DNA of 64,000 nucleotides, taken from positions 22,697 to 86,696 of the forward strand of contig VXOR01000029.1 in the NCBI GenBank assembly GCA_009840005.1. Direction: 5' to 3'. Of the stretch, positions 42,192 to 50,171 are shown piece by piece; the stretch's first letter is position 1, and each line of letters begins with the position of its first letter. The notes beneath the pieces were generated by a model. The model was not told where the DNA came from. It saw nothing but the letters and a program-made list of their open reading frames with translations, and ran no database searches. The position numbers were made by a program, and so were the translations under genes. The DNA comes from Gemmatimonadota bacterium. Lineage in GTDB: Bacteria > Latescibacterota > UBA2968 > UBA8231.

Positions 42192-43841
42192 ATGTACCGC
42201 TTTATCGTAGCTATTTTGCTGTTGGCGGCTCCACACGGGGCTTTTGCCTCGCCCGGTGCGTTGTTCGCAGAACCCGACTTTTTCACCCTTGGCCCAGGCA
42301 TCGGCATGGGGTTTCCTGATGATACCGCTGCTTTGGGCGATGTAGATGGCGATGGGGATGTGGATCTCGTGGTAAGTTGGACTCGTTGGTCGCCACACGT
42401 ATATGCAGACGACGGAGCCTCGGGAGAGCACTTTCCACACTGGGGCTGGACCGTGGCGTCCAACGATGGCTTGGGTGGCTTGGTCCCCACCCGCGACGTC
42501 ATGCACGGAAGAAAAGAATCAGGAGCAAGTAGTGCGCCCATCGTTAGTATCTACGGGGATGACTTTGATGGGGATGGACTCTTGGATCTGGCCTTTGAGG
42601 AGGGATTAGACTTCGAACTGTGGCACAACCGGGGCGAGGACGGCTTTGCTACCATCCTGCAACTGCCCAACACCGGTTTCGTTGGCCTCGCCGATGGTGA
42701 AGGCGACGGCGATTTGGATCTGTTGGTCACGGGGTATGAGGAGTATGAGGACGAGGCAGACCACACCCACGACGGGACATCCCAAGCGACCCTGTGGTTC
42801 AACGATGGCGACGCGGAGTTTGTTCGCAGTGACCAGTTCACCCTCGACAGCGAGGCGGGGCTCTGGCCTAGGCTTTGGCCCGCCTCGCAATCGCTGGGAG
42901 CGGAAGGGATTGTGCGCCTGTTATGGACCCGATCGTGCTATCGGCAGCTCCAAGAGGCTGGGCCGACTAGGGTTTGGCTGACCCAGCCGTGGGCGGCCAG
43001 CGCGAAGCCGCCGCTTTCTTTTGAGTCCATGGTCAACCCCTGTGGATATACCCCTCTGCAGGTCGGTCGCGATGGACAGGTGGATTTAGTTGGCATCGTC
43101 GAAGTAACCGTCTCCTCTTACGTACATACTTCCCACGGCTTGGCCCTGTGGCGTCTGGACGCCTCGGGCGCGGTGGCAAGCCACACGCTGCTCGGCTCGC
43201 AGGTACATGTGCAGGGTCGCCCACTCGTCAGCGACCTCAACGGCGATGGTCTGCCGGACGTGGCCTTGGTCGATGGCAACTTGGAAACGGGTCCGGCCTT
43301 GGTCGTCTTGATCGGCCAGAGCGATGGCGTGCCTGTCCTTGAAGGTCGCTACCGGCTACCGGGCACGGGGGAGCACGGAGGCATGGGCAACGAGGTGCTT
43401 GCCGGCGATCTCAACGGCGATGGGGCCGCTGATCTGGTCGTGTTGGGGCGGAACGAGGATGGCGGGACTTTAGGGGCTTGGGGGGTTCCTGGTGGAGCTT
43501 TCGTCTTTATCAACCAGGGCAGTCCGCCCACAGCCGTAGCCGTTGAGTCGGCCACGCCGTCGGCCTTTGTCTTGGGTGCGAACTATCCCAATCCGTTTAA
43601 TCCGGCCACGACCATCCCCCTGTCGGTGCCCGACGGTGCCGAGGCTGTGGACGTAGCCATCTACAACCTCTTGGGCCAGCTTGTGCGCCAAGTGTGGTCG
43701 GGTCCGTTGGCAGCGGGCGAACACCGGCTGACTTGGGATGGCCGGGACGGGCAGAGCCAACTCGTCGCTTCTGGAGCCTATTTGTATCAGGTACGCGTGG
43801 GCGAGCAGCTACGCACTCGCAAGATGGTCAAGCTCGAATAG
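42192..43841 (+). CDS. secreted FG-GAP/VCBS repeat protein with FlgD-like sorting domain (copy 2)
   Basis: 549 residues, paralogue of 37758-39446 along its full length. The signal peptide (MYRFIVAILLLAAPHGAFA), the Ca-binding-like DxDGDGDxD loops and the FlgD-like C-terminal domain are strongly conserved. The central part has small insertions and deletions, for example an extra acidic loop near residue 70. Its leader (CAGGAGGTAAACTATG) is identical to copy 1. It is the second member of a propeller-plus-FG-GAP pair, so each pair may be a functional unit, perhaps a surface adhesin and partner. Confidence 0.9.
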   Translation: MYRFIVAILLLAAPHGAFASPGALFAEPDFFTLGPGIGMGFPDDTAALGDVDGDGDVDLVVSWTRWSPHVYADDGASGEHFPHWGWTVASNDGLGGLVPTRDVMHGRKESGASSAPIVSIYGDDFDGDGLLDLAFEEGLDFELWHNRGEDGFATILQLPNTGFVGLADGEGDGDLDLLVTGYEEYEDEADHTHDGTSQATLWFNDGDAEFVRSDQFTLDSEAGLWPRLWPASQSLGAEGIVRLLWTRSCYRQLQEAGPTRVWLTQPWAASAKPPLSFESMVNPCGYTPLQVGRDGQVDLVGIVEVTVSSYVHTSHGLALWRLDASGAVASHTLLGSQVHVQGRPLVSDLNGDGLPDVALVDGNLETGPALVVLIGQSDGVPVLEGRYRLPGTGEHGGMGNEVLAGDLNGDGAADLVVLGRNEDGGTLGAWGVPGGAFVFINQGSPPTAVAVESATPSAFVLGANYPNPFNPATTIPLSVPDGAEAVDVAIYNLLGQLVRQVWSGPLAAGEHRLTWDGRDGQSQLVASGAYLYQVRVGEQLRTRKMVKLE

Positions 43842-43881
43842 ACGATCTGACGTCCTCAAAACTCACCGAAAGGAGTTTCTT

Positions 43882-44931
43882 ATGAAAACGCGAGTTGTGC
43901 ATCAAACTCGTCTCGTGTTAATCGCCTGCTTGATAGCTTTTGGCCTGCCGGGTAGCAGCTATTCCCAAGGGGGTAGTAGCTATTCCAAAGGGCTACCAAC
44001 CTGGGCTACTAGTGTGGCGTATTCACCAGACGGGGACGCAGTAGCCACTGGGCATTTCGACGAAAGGGTTCGTCTTTGGGACGCAAAGACGGGTAAACTC
44101 CTCAACATACTTACAGGGCATACGTATTTGGTTTGGAATGTGGCGTATTCACCGGATGGTCGCAGGCTGGTCAGTGGGAGTTTCGACGGAACGGTTCGTC
44201 TTTGGGATGTGGCGACGGGTGAACTTCTCAACACGCTTACAGGGCATACGGATGACGTCTTTAGCGTATCGTATTCGCCGGGTGGGGACGCAGTGGCTAG
44301 TGCGAGTAGGGATCAAACGGTTCGTCTTTGGGACGCGACGACGGGTGAACTTCTCAATACGCTTACAGGGCATACAGATGGTGTCGTGAGTGTTTCATAC
44401 TCGCCGGATGGTCGCAGGCTGGTCAGTGGGAGTTTCGACGGAACGGTTCGTCTTTGGGATGTGGCGACGGGTGAACTTCTCAATACGCTTGAAGGGCATA
44501 CAGATGGTGTCGTGAGTGTTTCATACTCGCCGGATGGTCGCAGGCTGGCCAGTGGGAGTCGAGATCGAACGATACGTCTTTGGGACGCGACGACAGGCGA
44601 ACTTCTCAATACGCTTGAAGGGCTAGGTCATTTCAGTATATGTGGTGAAGGTTTGGCGTATTCACCGGATGGAGGCATGTTGGCCAGTACTAATGACCAC
44701 ACGATCCATCTTTGGGATGCGGCGACAGGCGAACTTCTCAATACGCTCGAAGGGCGTGCGGACTTCGTGGCGTATTCACCGGATGGGCGCACGTTGGCCA
44801 GCGCCACGGGTCAATCCTACTTGGTGCGTTTCTTGGACATCGCGTCTTATACCGGTGGGGAGCCGACGGCCGTGGCCGAGACCTCGTGGGGACTGATCAA
44901 GAGGCATTTGCAAGATCGTACCGGCAACTAA
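43882..44931 (+). CDS. secreted seven-bladed WD40 protein with SWG-IK C-terminal motif
   Basis: 349 residues from ATG 43882 (AAAGGAG site). The frame is open upstream into the FG-GAP gene, but the signal peptide (LVLIACLIAFGLPG) begins here. Seven WD40 blades of about 42 residues follow, with SVSYSPDGRRL, SGS-D-TVRLWD and ATGELLNTLTGHT, giving a closed propeller. Blades 2-5 are nearly identical at DNA level. The C-terminus has PTAVAETSWGLIKRHLQ, a variant of the shared motif. The sequence is less GC-rich than its neighbours, which may point to recent acquisition. Confidence 0.9.
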   Translation: MKTRVVHQTRLVLIACLIAFGLPGSSYSQGGSSYSKGLPTWATSVAYSPDGDAVATGHFDERVRLWDAKTGKLLNILTGHTYLVWNVAYSPDGRRLVSGSFDGTVRLWDVATGELLNTLTGHTDDVFSVSYSPGGDAVASASRDQTVRLWDATTGELLNTLTGHTDGVVSVSYSPDGRRLVSGSFDGTVRLWDVATGELLNTLEGHTDGVVSVSYSPDGRRLASGSRDRTIRLWDATTGELLNTLEGLGHFSICGEGLAYSPDGGMLASTNDHTIHLWDAATGELLNTLEGRADFVAYSPDGRTLASATGQSYLVRFLDIASYTGGEPTAVAETSWGLIKRHLQDRTGN

Positions 44932-44937
44932 GAGACC

Positions 44938-44996
44938 CCCTTCGACAAGCTCAGGGAGCGTGCTTTCGCCGAGCCGGCCCTGAGCTTGTCGAAGGG
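44938..44996. repeat. inverted repeat (REP-like) after the WD40 gene
   Basis: Arms CCCTTCGACAAGCTCAGGG (44938-44956) and CCCTGAGCTTGTCGAAGGG (44978-44996) are perfect reverse complements with a 21-base spacer. This REP-type sequence is widespread in bacterial intergenic DNA and may also act as a terminator. Confidence 0.85.
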
Positions 44997-45076
44997 ACAT
45001 GACAGGTTAGAGGCTCTAAGGAGACAAGCGATGAACAGGCTGCTGTAGTTCCAATCCTCAACTATGGAGGGCACAA

Positions 45077-45598
45077 ATGAACAAATCAATGCTACGCACA
45101 TTGCAAGCCGCAACGATCCTCACGGTGCTTGTTCTCCTGCTTTCGATCAACTTGGGCCAAGCCGAACATGACAGGGAATATTGTTTCCAAAGATTCTGGG
45201 ATCAATGCTACGATTGTAGCTTAAATCCCGATCATCGTTTTTGTTCTTGGGAATATATAGATAGAAATACACCATACCCGAAATACGCTTGGATCACGTT
45301 TGCCTTAAATAATGAGTGCAATCTGTATGTAGCGGATAGGCAATATTCTTCTACTCCCTGTTCATTGGTCGTGCCAGACAATGCAACGCATCAGAATTTT
45401 AGCTGCCGCCGCTCTATACTGTGCGAGAATTTTAGTCTGGACGCGCCTTATAGCTTAGGCACCAGTTACCATATCGACAACAAGACGCAGGACAGTCGTC
45501 TGTGTTCGTCCGCTCCTTGCTCAGAAGATCAGGCTACGGCCGTGGACGAGACCTCGTGGGGGCAAATCAAATCGCTGCTTGCAACGGGAACTCATTAA
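45077..45598 (+). CDS. small secreted cysteine-rich protein with SWG-IK C-terminal motif
   Basis: 173 residues, ATG behind GGAGGG. A signal peptide ends near NLGQA. The mature part has ten cysteines (an early cluster YC, QCYDC, FC, then NEC, PC, SC, LC, LC, PC), suggesting five disulfides in an extracellular fold. No family is recognised. The C-terminus reads TAVDETSWGQIKSLLATG, the same motif as the neighbouring propellers, although the rest of the protein is unrelated and AT-richer. The motif therefore behaves like a tag, not part of the propeller fold. Confidence 0.82.
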   Translation: MNKSMLRTLQAATILTVLVLLLSINLGQAEHDREYCFQRFWDQCYDCSLNPDHRFCSWEYIDRNTPYPKYAWITFALNNECNLYVADRQYSSTPCSLVVPDNATHQNFSCRRSILCENFSLDAPYSLGTSYHIDNKTQDSRLCSSAPCSEDQATAVDETSWGQIKSLLATGTH

Positions 45599-45639
45599 TC
45601 GCTCTTGGTTTGTAAGCTCCTGCGCCTAAAGGATGCAAC

Positions 45640-45807
45640 GTGATTCCCGCCCTACTCGACCGCATCCTCGAACTAGCCTTCGACCCCCGAGTCGCCGCCT
45701 TCTTCGGCGTTTGCTTGGGACTGTATATCCTGCGGGATGTAGCCCGTATATGTTTGCGGCTGCTGGAGGCTTTTTGGCGAGGACGGAGGAAGAGGGGCGA
45801 TGCGTGA
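45640..45807 (+). CDS. small single-pass membrane protein
   Basis: 55 residues, GTG start 7 bases after AAAGGA. One hydrophobic segment (VAAFFGVCLGLYILRDVA) sits between an amphipathic N-terminus (IPALLDRILELAF) and a basic tail (RGRRKRGDA), as in small inner-membrane proteins. Codon use is GC-rich, as in real genes here. No homologue recognised. Confidence 0.45.
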   Translation: MIPALLDRILELAFDPRVAAFFGVCLGLYILRDVARICLRLLEAFWRGRRKRGDA

Positions 45808-45809
45808 GG

Positions 45810-46110
45810 AGTGGTGGGATAGGGATTAGGAACTGATGTTACGCCGAGATCCTAGGTATGAGATACTTCACCGCGGTCAGCGGACCGCGAACCTTTTCGG
45901 TTCACAACGCGCTGGATCGGCCTTGGCTTCCGCCTTTTTAGCGGCACCGGGGGAATAGGTCAAAAAGTTTCACTCATGTGTCGCGCCCGATACAGTCGCA
46001 GCCGGTGTCGCCCCGTCCGCCCTGCTGTGCTCGGTCTTGGCATGGATCTTGCCTGTTTGATGCAGAGGGTTTTCGCGCTGTATATTGGTTAGCAAACCGG
46101 AGGGTTGATA
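45810..46110. other. intergenic region with 13-nt motif and sigma-54 promoter
   Basis: No gene is seen. It holds the 13-nt motif in reverse (45833-45845), a GCGGTCAGCGGACCGC palindrome near 45876, and a -24/-12 promoter at 46037-46052 serving the coiled-coil gene. Confidence 0.6.
46037..46052 (+). promoter_or_regulatory. sigma-54 (-24/-12) promoter
   Basis: TTGGCATGGATCTTGC has GG-N10-GC spacing and a consensus TTGC -12 half. It starts 74 bases upstream of the coiled-coil membrane protein gene. Its spacer differs from the two propeller promoters, so it is an independent instance. Confidence 0.75.
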
Positions 46111-46455
46111 ATGAGTGAGTCCCAGCCACAGCGTCCATATCCGTTAGACCACGAAGGCCGCATCGCCCGGCTAGAGGGCATTGTCGAGCAAATCGACGTC
46201 CGCTTAGGCCGCATCGAGACCAAGCTCGACGTCACCGACGGCAAAATCGACGCTACCCGCGAGGTGCTGGAAGGCAAAATTGACGCCAATGACGCCAAAA
46301 TCGACGCCACCCGCAATTCGCTGGAAGGCAAAATCGACGCCACCCGCGAGGCACTTGACGCCAAAATCGACCGGCTCTACCGCTGGGTGATACCGCTACA
46401 GATCACGACGATCATAGCCATTGCCGGGCTGGCGTTTAAGGCATTTACCGGCTGA
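46111..46455 (+). CDS. coiled-coil membrane-anchored protein
   Basis: 114 residues, ATG after GGAGGGTTGATA. Residues about 18-92 form a regular coiled coil with 11-residue repeats (KIDATREVLEG, KIDANDA, KIDATRNSLEG, KIDATREALDA). A C-terminal TM helix follows (WVIPLQITTIIAIAGLAFKAF). The layout resembles small DUF1640-like or Tar-like stalk proteins with the coil in the cytoplasm or periplasm. Repeats in the DNA make length variation likely. It has its own sigma-54 promoter. Function is unknown. Confidence 0.75.
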   Translation: MSESQPQRPYPLDHEGRIARLEGIVEQIDVRLGRIETKLDVTDGKIDATREVLEGKIDANDAKIDATRNSLEGKIDATREALDAKIDRLYRWVIPLQITTIIAIAGLAFKAFTG

Positions 46456-46487
46456 CCGGCCGGTCGCCCCTACAGGTTCGGTGCCGA

Positions 46488-46500
46488 TGCGTAACATCAA
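46488..46500 (+). repeat. 13-nt intergenic motif TGCGTAACRTCAG
   Basis: TGCGTAACATCAA, one mismatch from consensus, between the coiled-coil gene and the epimerase stop. It is followed directly by TTCCTAA repeats. Confidence 0.55.
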
Positions 46501-46515
46501 TTCCTAATTCCTAAT

Positions 46516-47241
46516 TCAAACGAAATGTTCGGAGTTGTCTTGGGGAGCGTAGCCTAGTTCGCGGCGGGCGTTTTGGAGGTCCCAGTAGGCGCGGGTGTTG
46601 CCCGAGATGCCGTAGTAGATTCCGAAGCGCACGTCGGCCTCAATGGAGCGCTGCACCAGTTGGACGCAGTCCCGGTGGCTCAGCCAAGTGGAGAGAATCC
46701 GGTCGCTTTGGCGCTCGACGACTGCGGAATCCGGCTGGAACGAGCCGATGCGCAGACATACGACCTCCAAACCGTAGCGATCCACGTAGTAGCGTCCCAG
46801 ACTTTCGCCAAATGCCTTGCTGGCCCCGTACAGGCTGTCGGGCCGCACGGGCATCTCCGGCGCGGTGTACATCCCTTCTTCTTCGTAAAGGCCGGTCACA
46901 TGATTGGTGCTAGCGAAGACGACCCGCTTGACGCCCGCGTTTCTACAGGCTTCATAGGTGCAGTACACGCCTTGAATGTTCTTTTCGAGCACCGACTCCC
47001 AAGTGGCGCTAACCTCTGGATCACCGGCGAGGTGAACTACCGCATCGACGCCGGCGACGGCTGTGGACATAGCATCCAGATCGGCGACGCTGCCGCGGAC
47101 GACCTCTTCGCCTGCGGCAACTTCCCGCACTGTGCGGTGATACATCAGCCGCAGGTCGTAGCTCTCCCGCAGCCCTTGGTGCAGCACATCGCCGATGCGG
47201 CCAGCCGCTCCCGTAATCAGCACTTTCTTGCGGCCCATCAT
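46516..47241 (-). CDS. NAD-dependent epimerase/dehydratase (extended SDR, uronate-dehydrogenase-like)
   Basis: 241 residues. The NAD motif VLITGAAGRIGDVLHQGL is at the start, VVHLAGDPEV follows at about 70, FASTNHVTGLY has the catalytic Ser/Thr, and YGASKAFGE is the YxxxK pair. Length and the short C-terminus fit uronate dehydrogenases or GalE-like sugar oxidoreductases. It is last in an operon after a TIM-barrel isomerase, a ThuA-like gene and a small membrane protein, and its start overlaps that last gene by 3 bases. Confidence 0.88.
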   Translation of the reverse strand: MMGRKKVLITGAAGRIGDVLHQGLRESYDLRLMYHRTVREVAAGEEVVRGSVADLDAMSTAVAGVDAVVHLAGDPEVSATWESVLEKNIQGVYCTYEACRNAGVKRVVFASTNHVTGLYEEEGMYTAPEMPVRPDSLYGASKAFGESLGRYYVDRYGLEVVCLRIGSFQPDSAVVERQSDRILSTWLSHRDCVQLVQRSIEADVRFGIYYGISGNTRAYWDLQNARRELGYAPQDNSEHFV

Positions 47242-47345
47242 TCCTCAGATAGTCGGTTAATAAGCCACCACGTCAGGATGACTAAGAGGAGGCCCGCCGC
47301 CAGCCCAAGGCTCCAAAAGAGACACGCCTGCTTGTGGAACTTCAT
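47238..47345 (-). CDS. 35-residue single-pass membrane peptide in operon
   Basis: The frame from ATG 47345 reads MKFHKQACLFWSLG then a hydrophobic helix (LAAGLLLVILTWWLI) and NRLSEE, ending in a TGA that overlaps the epimerase start. A GAGGGGG site precedes the ATG. It fills the gap between ThuA and the epimerase exactly, which argues for a real coupled small gene. No family recognised. Confidence 0.55.
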   Translation of the reverse strand: MKFHKQACLFWSLGLAAGLLLVILTWWLINRLSEE

Positions 47346-47357
47346 AGCGCGACCCCC

Positions 47358-48008
47358 TCAGCGGCTGGCCCAGAGCATACCGCGCCGCTGAATCTCGCGC
47401 GCTTCGGGCACGTCGAAGTCCCGCGCCACGTGGCCCAGCGACGAGTAGAACACCCGACCCGCTCCCCACATGCGCTTCCACACCACCGGCATGACTGTCC
47501 CATTGACCCAAGGCGCACTTTGACGTCCCTCTAGGGTTGTCGTGGCGAGTACTTCATTGCCCGGGTCGGTGTGCATGTAGTACTGCTCGGAGTGCATTTG
47601 AAAGTCGTCAAGACCGGCGACGATGGGGTCGTCTGGGGCCGCGATGTTCACCGTGTAGTCGATGATGCCATCCGGGTGGGCGACAAACTGGCCGCCGACC
47701 ATGAACTGATAGGTGGTATTGTTGCGGAACGAATCGGCCATGCCGCCGTGCCAGCCCGCTATGCCGGTACCGCGCTCAACGGCCGCGAGCAGTCCTTGTT
47801 CCTGCTCGCCTTCGATCTGACCCATCGTCCATGTCGGCACCACCAGGTCCTGCTCGGTCATGAGGTCGCGGTCTTTGTATGTGTCGAGGGTATCCGAAAT
47901 GGTTACTGCGAACCCTTCTGCTTCTAAAACAGGTGCGAAAATATCGGCGCACTGCTTGGGCTCGTGCCCCTCCCAGCCGCCCCAAACCATGATTGCTTTC
48001 TTGGTCAT
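47358..48008 (-). CDS. ThuA-like domain protein
   Basis: 216 residues, ATG behind AAGGAGC. Segments [40 protein letters not shown] and the C-terminal [14 protein letters not shown] fit the ThuA/trehalose-utilisation family, a class I amidotransferase-like fold without the nucleophile Cys. ThuA acts in oxidation of trehalose and related disaccharides to 3-keto sugars. It is in one operon with a TIM-barrel isomerase and an epimerase, consistent with 3-keto-sugar metabolism. The Gfo/Idh dehydrogenase on the opposite strand may supply the oxidation step. Confidence 0.87.
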   Translation of the reverse strand: MTKKAIMVWGGWEGHEPKQCADIFAPVLEAEGFAVTISDTLDTYKDRDLMTEQDLVVPTWTMGQIEGEQEQGLLAAVERGTGIAGWHGGMADSFRNNTTYQFMVGGQFVAHPDGIIDYTVNIAAPDDPIVAGLDDFQMHSEQYYMHTDPGNEVLATTTLEGRQSAPWVNGTVMPVVWKRMWGAGRVFYSSLGHVARDFDVPEAREIQRRGMLWASR

Positions 48009-48023
48009 GATGCTCCTTTTGCT

Positions 48024-48779
48024 TTATCTGGCGCCGCGCGCCAGCTCGTTGCCAACGAGGTATTGATAGCTTTTTTCCACGGCCTCCATCATGTCGGTTG
48101 CGCAGCGGTCCAATTCGACGATCAGCCAGTCGCAAGTGCCGTGGCTGGCTTCGATAATGGACGGGACGTCCATAGCCCCTTCGCCGACGGCGAGCATGTC
48201 CTGCGCGGGATCGCACGGGCCATCCTTGATGTGCAAAAGCGGTGCGCGTTCGCCCAACTCCTCGACGACCTGCACTGAGTCGCCGCCGCCGGTATTGACC
48301 CAATAGGTATCGACTTGGAAGAAGATGGACTCGTCGAGCTCGTCGACTAGGTGCGCAAAACCCGGACGCCCTTCCACTTCTTGGAACTCCCACCAGTGGT
48401 TGTGGAGGCCCAACTCCAACCCGTTCTCGGCGGCGATATCGGCGGCTTGGTTCCACTGGTCGCAAAGCGCCTTGAGCGCGTCTGCGCTGGCGAAGGCCTC
48501 GCGCGGCGTGGAGCTCACCACGCGGGTGGCCTCTAACTCGTAGGCCAGTTCGATGACTTGGTTTTTTTGTTTGCCCAAGGGTAGCTGCGTATGCACGCTG
48601 CATACGTCTAACCCTAGATCGGCAAATAGGTCGCTGGCTTCATCTACACCGATGCCGGGAAACCCGGCTGTTTCGACTCCTACGTACCCTATCTCGGCAA
48701 TCCGGGTGACTACGGACTTGAAGTTTTGCGCGAGGGCGTCGCGGACCGTGTAGAGTTGAAGCGCTATGGAGGCAGCCAT
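48024..48779 (-). CDS. sugar phosphate isomerase/epimerase (TIM barrel)
   Basis: 251 residues from ATG 48779 with AAGGAAGGAAG upstream. The frame is open to 48989, but that part is AT-rich and not coding-like. ALQLYTVRDAL at the start and GLHNHWWEFQ, FQVDTYWVN and LLHIKDG are the strands carrying metal ligands in AP-endonuclease-2-like barrels. It belongs to the group often found beside ThuA and Gfo/Idh genes and used for keto-sugar breakdown. It is the first gene of the operon running to 46516. Confidence 0.88.
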   Translation of the reverse strand: MAASIALQLYTVRDALAQNFKSVVTRIAEIGYVGVETAGFPGIGVDEASDLFADLGLDVCSVHTQLPLGKQKNQVIELAYELEATRVVSSTPREAFASADALKALCDQWNQAADIAAENGLELGLHNHWWEFQEVEGRPGFAHLVDELDESIFFQVDTYWVNTGGGDSVQVVEELGERAPLLHIKDGPCDPAQDMLAVGEGAMDVPSIIEASHGTCDWLIVELDRCATDMMEAVEKSYQYLVGNELARGAR

Positions 48780-49070
48780 TTCTTCCTTCCTTGTGGAGTG
48801 AGAGATAATAGAGATATGAAAGTTAGAGCGATAGCTAAGGCGAGCGTCGATAGTCGATAAGGGACTTGTGTGTAACGTCAGATAATTAAAGAAAAAAAAT
48901 AAGCCAATGGGCAAATTAATTTCTGATGTTGTGTACAGGTTCCGTAGGGATGAATTAGGAATTGGGGCGGGGTAATTCCTAATTCTCAATTCCTAATTCC
49001 TAATTCCTGAAAACTTGCTGCGCTGCTCGTGCGCTCCTACATTAGCCGCTCCAACCAAGGAGCAACGCCA
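48780..49070. other. divergent promoter region with 13-nt motif and TTCCTAA repeats
   Basis: No gene. It holds a TGTGTAACGTCAG copy of the 13-nt motif (48869-48881) and several CTAATTCCTAATTC direct repeats (about 48970-49010), similar to those at 46499-46520. It must contain promoters for both flanking sugar genes. Confidence 0.55.
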
Positions 49071-50147
49071 ATGAGCACCCAAAACAAAGTGCGCCTCGGG
49101 TTTATCGGCGCTGGCTGGTGGGCCACCAGCAACCACATGCCCGTTTTTGCCGCCCGCGACGACGTCGAGTTGACGGCCGTGTGCCGCTTGGGCCAGGCCG
49201 AACTGGAGCAGGTGCGGGACCACTTCGGATTCGCGTTTGCCACCGAGGACTACCGAGAGTTATTGGCCGACTGCGAACTCGACGGAGTAGTAGTGGCCTC
49301 GCCGCACCCCCTGCACTACGAACACGCCCGCGCAGCCTTGGAGGCGGGCCTGCACGTGATGTGCGAAAAACCCCTGACCACCCGTGCGGCCCACGCGCGC
49401 GAATTGGTGCGCCTCGCCGCGGAGCGAGACCGCCACTTGCTCGTGCCCTACGGCTGGCACCACAAGCCTTTTATCCAGCGGGCCAAGGCGCTGATGGACG
49501 ACCAAGCCATCGGCGAGGTCGAATTCGCACTCTGCCACATGGCCTCGCCGATCCGCGCCCTGCTGTCAGGGGAGGTGATAGAGGATGTCTCCGACATTTC
49601 CGGGCAGGATAGCGCCACCCTCTTCGGCCCCACGCCCTCTACGTGGGCTGATCCCGCCATTGCCGAAGGCGGCTATGCCCACGCGCAAATATCGCACTCC
49701 TCGGGGCTGCTGTTTTGGCTGTCCGGGCTGCGCGCCGAGCGCGTCTTTGCCGCTATGAGCGCGCCCGGGGCCGAGGTTGAGCTGTACGATGCGCTAACGG
49801 TGCGCTTTACTTCGGGGGCCGTCGGCACGGTCAGCGGCGCGGGCAATGTGCCGACAGACCAGACCTTTCAGGTCGATGTACGCCTGTTCGGCTCGGAGGG
49901 CATGCTGCTCGTCGATTGCGAGCGCGCCCGCATGCATCTGCGCCGCCACGACGGCCAACACGTCGTCGAGGAGGTGGCCGATGACGCCGGGGCCTACGAG
50001 TGCGATGGTCCGCCGAACAACTTTGCCGACTTGATCTTGGGCAAAACCGACGTGAACTGGACTCCGGGCGAAGCGGCCATGCGCGGGGTGGAAATGCTCG
50101 ACGCAGCATACCGCTCGGCCGCTTCGGGGCAAGAAGAGCAGGTGTAA
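49071..50147 (+). CDS. Gfo/Idh/MocA-family oxidoreductase
   Basis: 358 residues from ATG 49071 (CAAGGAGC site). The Rossmann motif GFIGAGWWATSNHMP begins at residue 9, the catalytic EKP segment reads MCEKPLTTRAA at about 97, and the C-terminal alpha/beta domain follows (about 125-340). These enzymes oxidise sugars or inositols, often to 3-keto products, with NAD(P). It is divergent from the ThuA operon, and together they form a plausible glycoside-oxidation cluster. An AEC transporter follows 24 bases later. Confidence 0.9.
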   Translation: MSTQNKVRLGFIGAGWWATSNHMPVFAARDDVELTAVCRLGQAELEQVRDHFGFAFATEDYRELLADCELDGVVVASPHPLHYEHARAALEAGLHVMCEKPLTTRAAHARELVRLAAERDRHLLVPYGWHHKPFIQRAKALMDDQAIGEVEFALCHMASPIRALLSGEVIEDVSDISGQDSATLFGPTPSTWADPAIAEGGYAHAQISHSSGLLFWLSGLRAERVFAAMSAPGAEVELYDALTVRFTSGAVGTVSGAGNVPTDQTFQVDVRLFGSEGMLLVDCERARMHLRRHDGQHVVEEVADDAGAYECDGPPNNFADLILGKTDVNWTPGEAAMRGVEMLDAAYRSAASGQEEQV

Positions 50148-50171
50148 CATCGGCTCTGTCCGCCTGCGGTA

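Noticed and set aside
44938..44996. Inverted repeat as an IS end
   Set aside because: No transposase or matching distant arm. The sequence is a compact REP-like hairpin.
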